A DNA stretch of 64,000 bases from Montifringilla adamsi. Its lineage: Eukaryota; Chordata; Aves; Passeriformes; Passeridae. Both the position numbers and the translations under genes were made by a program. Every line of letters begins with the position of its first letter. The stretch's first letter is position 1. Below are positions 62,511 to 64,000 of the stretch, one piece after another. The notes beneath the pieces were generated by a model, which was not told the DNA's origin, ran no database searches, and worked only from the letters and a program-made list of their open reading frames with translations. Where the stretch lies: positions 868,001-932,000 of the forward strand of contig JAGGNK010000003.1 of assembly GCA_017590115.1 (NCBI GenBank), in the 5' to 3' direction.

Positions 62511-64000
62511 TTCTAAAGCATGATTCGATATACATGTATATATTCCTAAATACAAATATATTTATTACATTTATTTGAGCACGAATTTGATACCTTTATT
62601 ACAATATTTAGTACTCTACAAGAAATGCAGATGAGCACCAAAAAAAAAAAAACCTGTTCTGCCTGCCCCTCACTATTTTTCTAGTCATCCTTTTTCCAGA
62701 AAATCACTCTTTAGTTACTCATTTCTTTTCCCCATGGTCAGGTTGGCTGCATCTCCAAACACTTGTAAGTACTGTATGTTCTGACATATCCTGAAGTCAT
62801 GCATTAGCACCTTTTCATTCAGCAAAGGGTGAGAACAGATATCTTTTGGCAGCTGACAGCAGGGAGCAGGAAGAAAGGAGGAGAGTGAAGCTGTAGGACT
62901 AGGACAGGGTGGTGGCCTAGAGGCTAGCATGGCTAATGTACCAGCTGTGAATAACCTCCTTTTTTTTTTCCCCTTTTTTTTACATCACATCCACCTAACA
63001 GATGTCTCTCTGTCATTGTCATGTCCTCAAGCTATCCTAGTAAATGATTGGATTATAAGTGAGTCACTAAGGTGGCAATTGAACCTCTTCACAGCTCAAA
63101 ATTGTTGATGTGTGCACAGATAGTGCAGTGTGTGGGTGTGTGAAAGAAAAAAGAGCAGGAGAGAAGGGGAATGAAGGGGGAAAGAGGGAGGGAGAGAGGA
63201 GAAAAAGAAATGTCAAGGTTACTTTGTTTTGCCTGGAGAATCAAAAGGGAGGGCAAATTAACTGCAGGCTCTGTTTGGTCTTTTGGATATCCAGCAACAA
63301 GTCAGTTCCATCCTACTCAAGAAGAGGTGCATATCACCATCTTTGAAAGATGGAAAAATGAAGAATGCAGTGATCTGTATTGTATTTACACTTTGGTCTC
63401 TGGAAAGAATATTAGTAAATATACTGAGAGACTGCAAAGTTTACCAGTATAAATAATGTGGCATTTCATTTCAAAGTCTGTCAGTAAATGTAATTGAATT
63501 TTTCAATGTAAAAATATAGTTTAGTTATTAACTGGAGTCATTCTTGACATCAAGTTGAGCATTAGGAGATATTAATTAGATACTGCTTATTTCCTCCTTC
63601 TGAATTCTTTATATTAAATGAAATATCAGGAATGAGGAATTTGCAAGGATGCAGTTTAGAGATTTTTATTCTCCAGAACAAACTGCCTGGTAATTTTTAG
63701 TGGAGATATAAATGCCTTTTCAAAAACATTGTCACTTTACTGTCTGAAACATGTCCTTCCCAATATGAACAAAATATGGAAAAGCTAATCCATTATCATA
63801 CTTTGTAATGATAATAAGCTAGTGTGAACAAGTAGCCTAGGGAAAAAGATGGTACTAGTCACCTTTAAGCAGAAAGAGAATAGCAAGTAGTTGTACATTT
63901 TTACAGTAGGCTGATGACAACATTTCCTGTAACTTTGAACTCAGTTTGGCTGTTGCTATCCTGGCAAACATTCTGCATATCAATCACAGTGTATATTTCC
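62511..64000. other. AT-rich non-coding DNA
   Basis: No supported gene is seen. A purine-rich low-complexity tract lies at 63142-63210 and A/T runs near 62640 and 62958-62983. The overlapping open frames near 63110-63450 arise from the purine tract. Confidence 0.5.
63142..63210. repeat. Purine-rich (GA) low-complexity tract
   Basis: Nearly uninterrupted G and A on the plus strand. Confidence 0.85.

Noticed and set aside
1..64000. A new defence, biosynthetic or other multi-gene system
   Set aside because: No clustered coding sequences exist here. All strong signals are retrotransposon remnants and simple repeats.

Overview
The window looks like non-coding vertebrate DNA from a bird, most probably a songbird. 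It is AT-rich. It carries several CR1 retrotransposons, some ending in the ATTCTGTGATTCT-type 3' tails of avian CR1, and solo long terminal repeats (LTRs) whose termini resemble songbird endogenous retrovirus families. The family resemblance is from memory; no search was run. I found no tRNA, rRNA, CRISPR array, bacterial operon or confidently identifiable protein-coding gene. The segment is best read as a gene desert or part of a very long intron.

Layout: 1-389 plain AT-rich; 390-1190 a GC-richer, ERV-like remnant; 3726-4043 a protein-like open stretch on the minus strand that could be an exon or retrocopy scrap; 10066-11275 a CR1 on the minus strand; 14021-14158 an AT microsatellite containing an assembly gap; 17340-20525 a nearly full-length decayed CR1 on the plus strand; 21271-21545 a G-run and G-rich block; 21848-22256 a solo LTR; 25003-25402 a 40-bp tandem duplication and an AAAAG microsatellite; 28370-28752 a CR1 3' end; 36476-37023 a solo LTR with a perfect 4-bp target duplication; 44876-45297 a second LTR related to the one at 21848; 49865-50497 a solo LTR with a perfect 5-bp target duplication; 50725-50812 a CR1 tail; 56945-59241 a long CR1 followed directly by an internally deleted CR1 at 59250-59897; 61840-62510 a probable ERV LTR with TATA and polyadenylation signals on the minus strand. 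The rest is single-copy-looking AT-rich DNA with short simple repeats and a few segments that could be conserved enhancers.

The most unusual observation is that two dead CR1 copies in opposite orientation, about 47 kb apart (10758-11102 and 58256-58600), are identical over 345 bp, while the CR1 sequence on both sides of the tract differs by roughly 10 percent or more. They also share the same inactivating changes. This fits gene conversion between inverted copies, an unusual subfamily relationship, or an assembly artefact. I saw no convincing new gene system.
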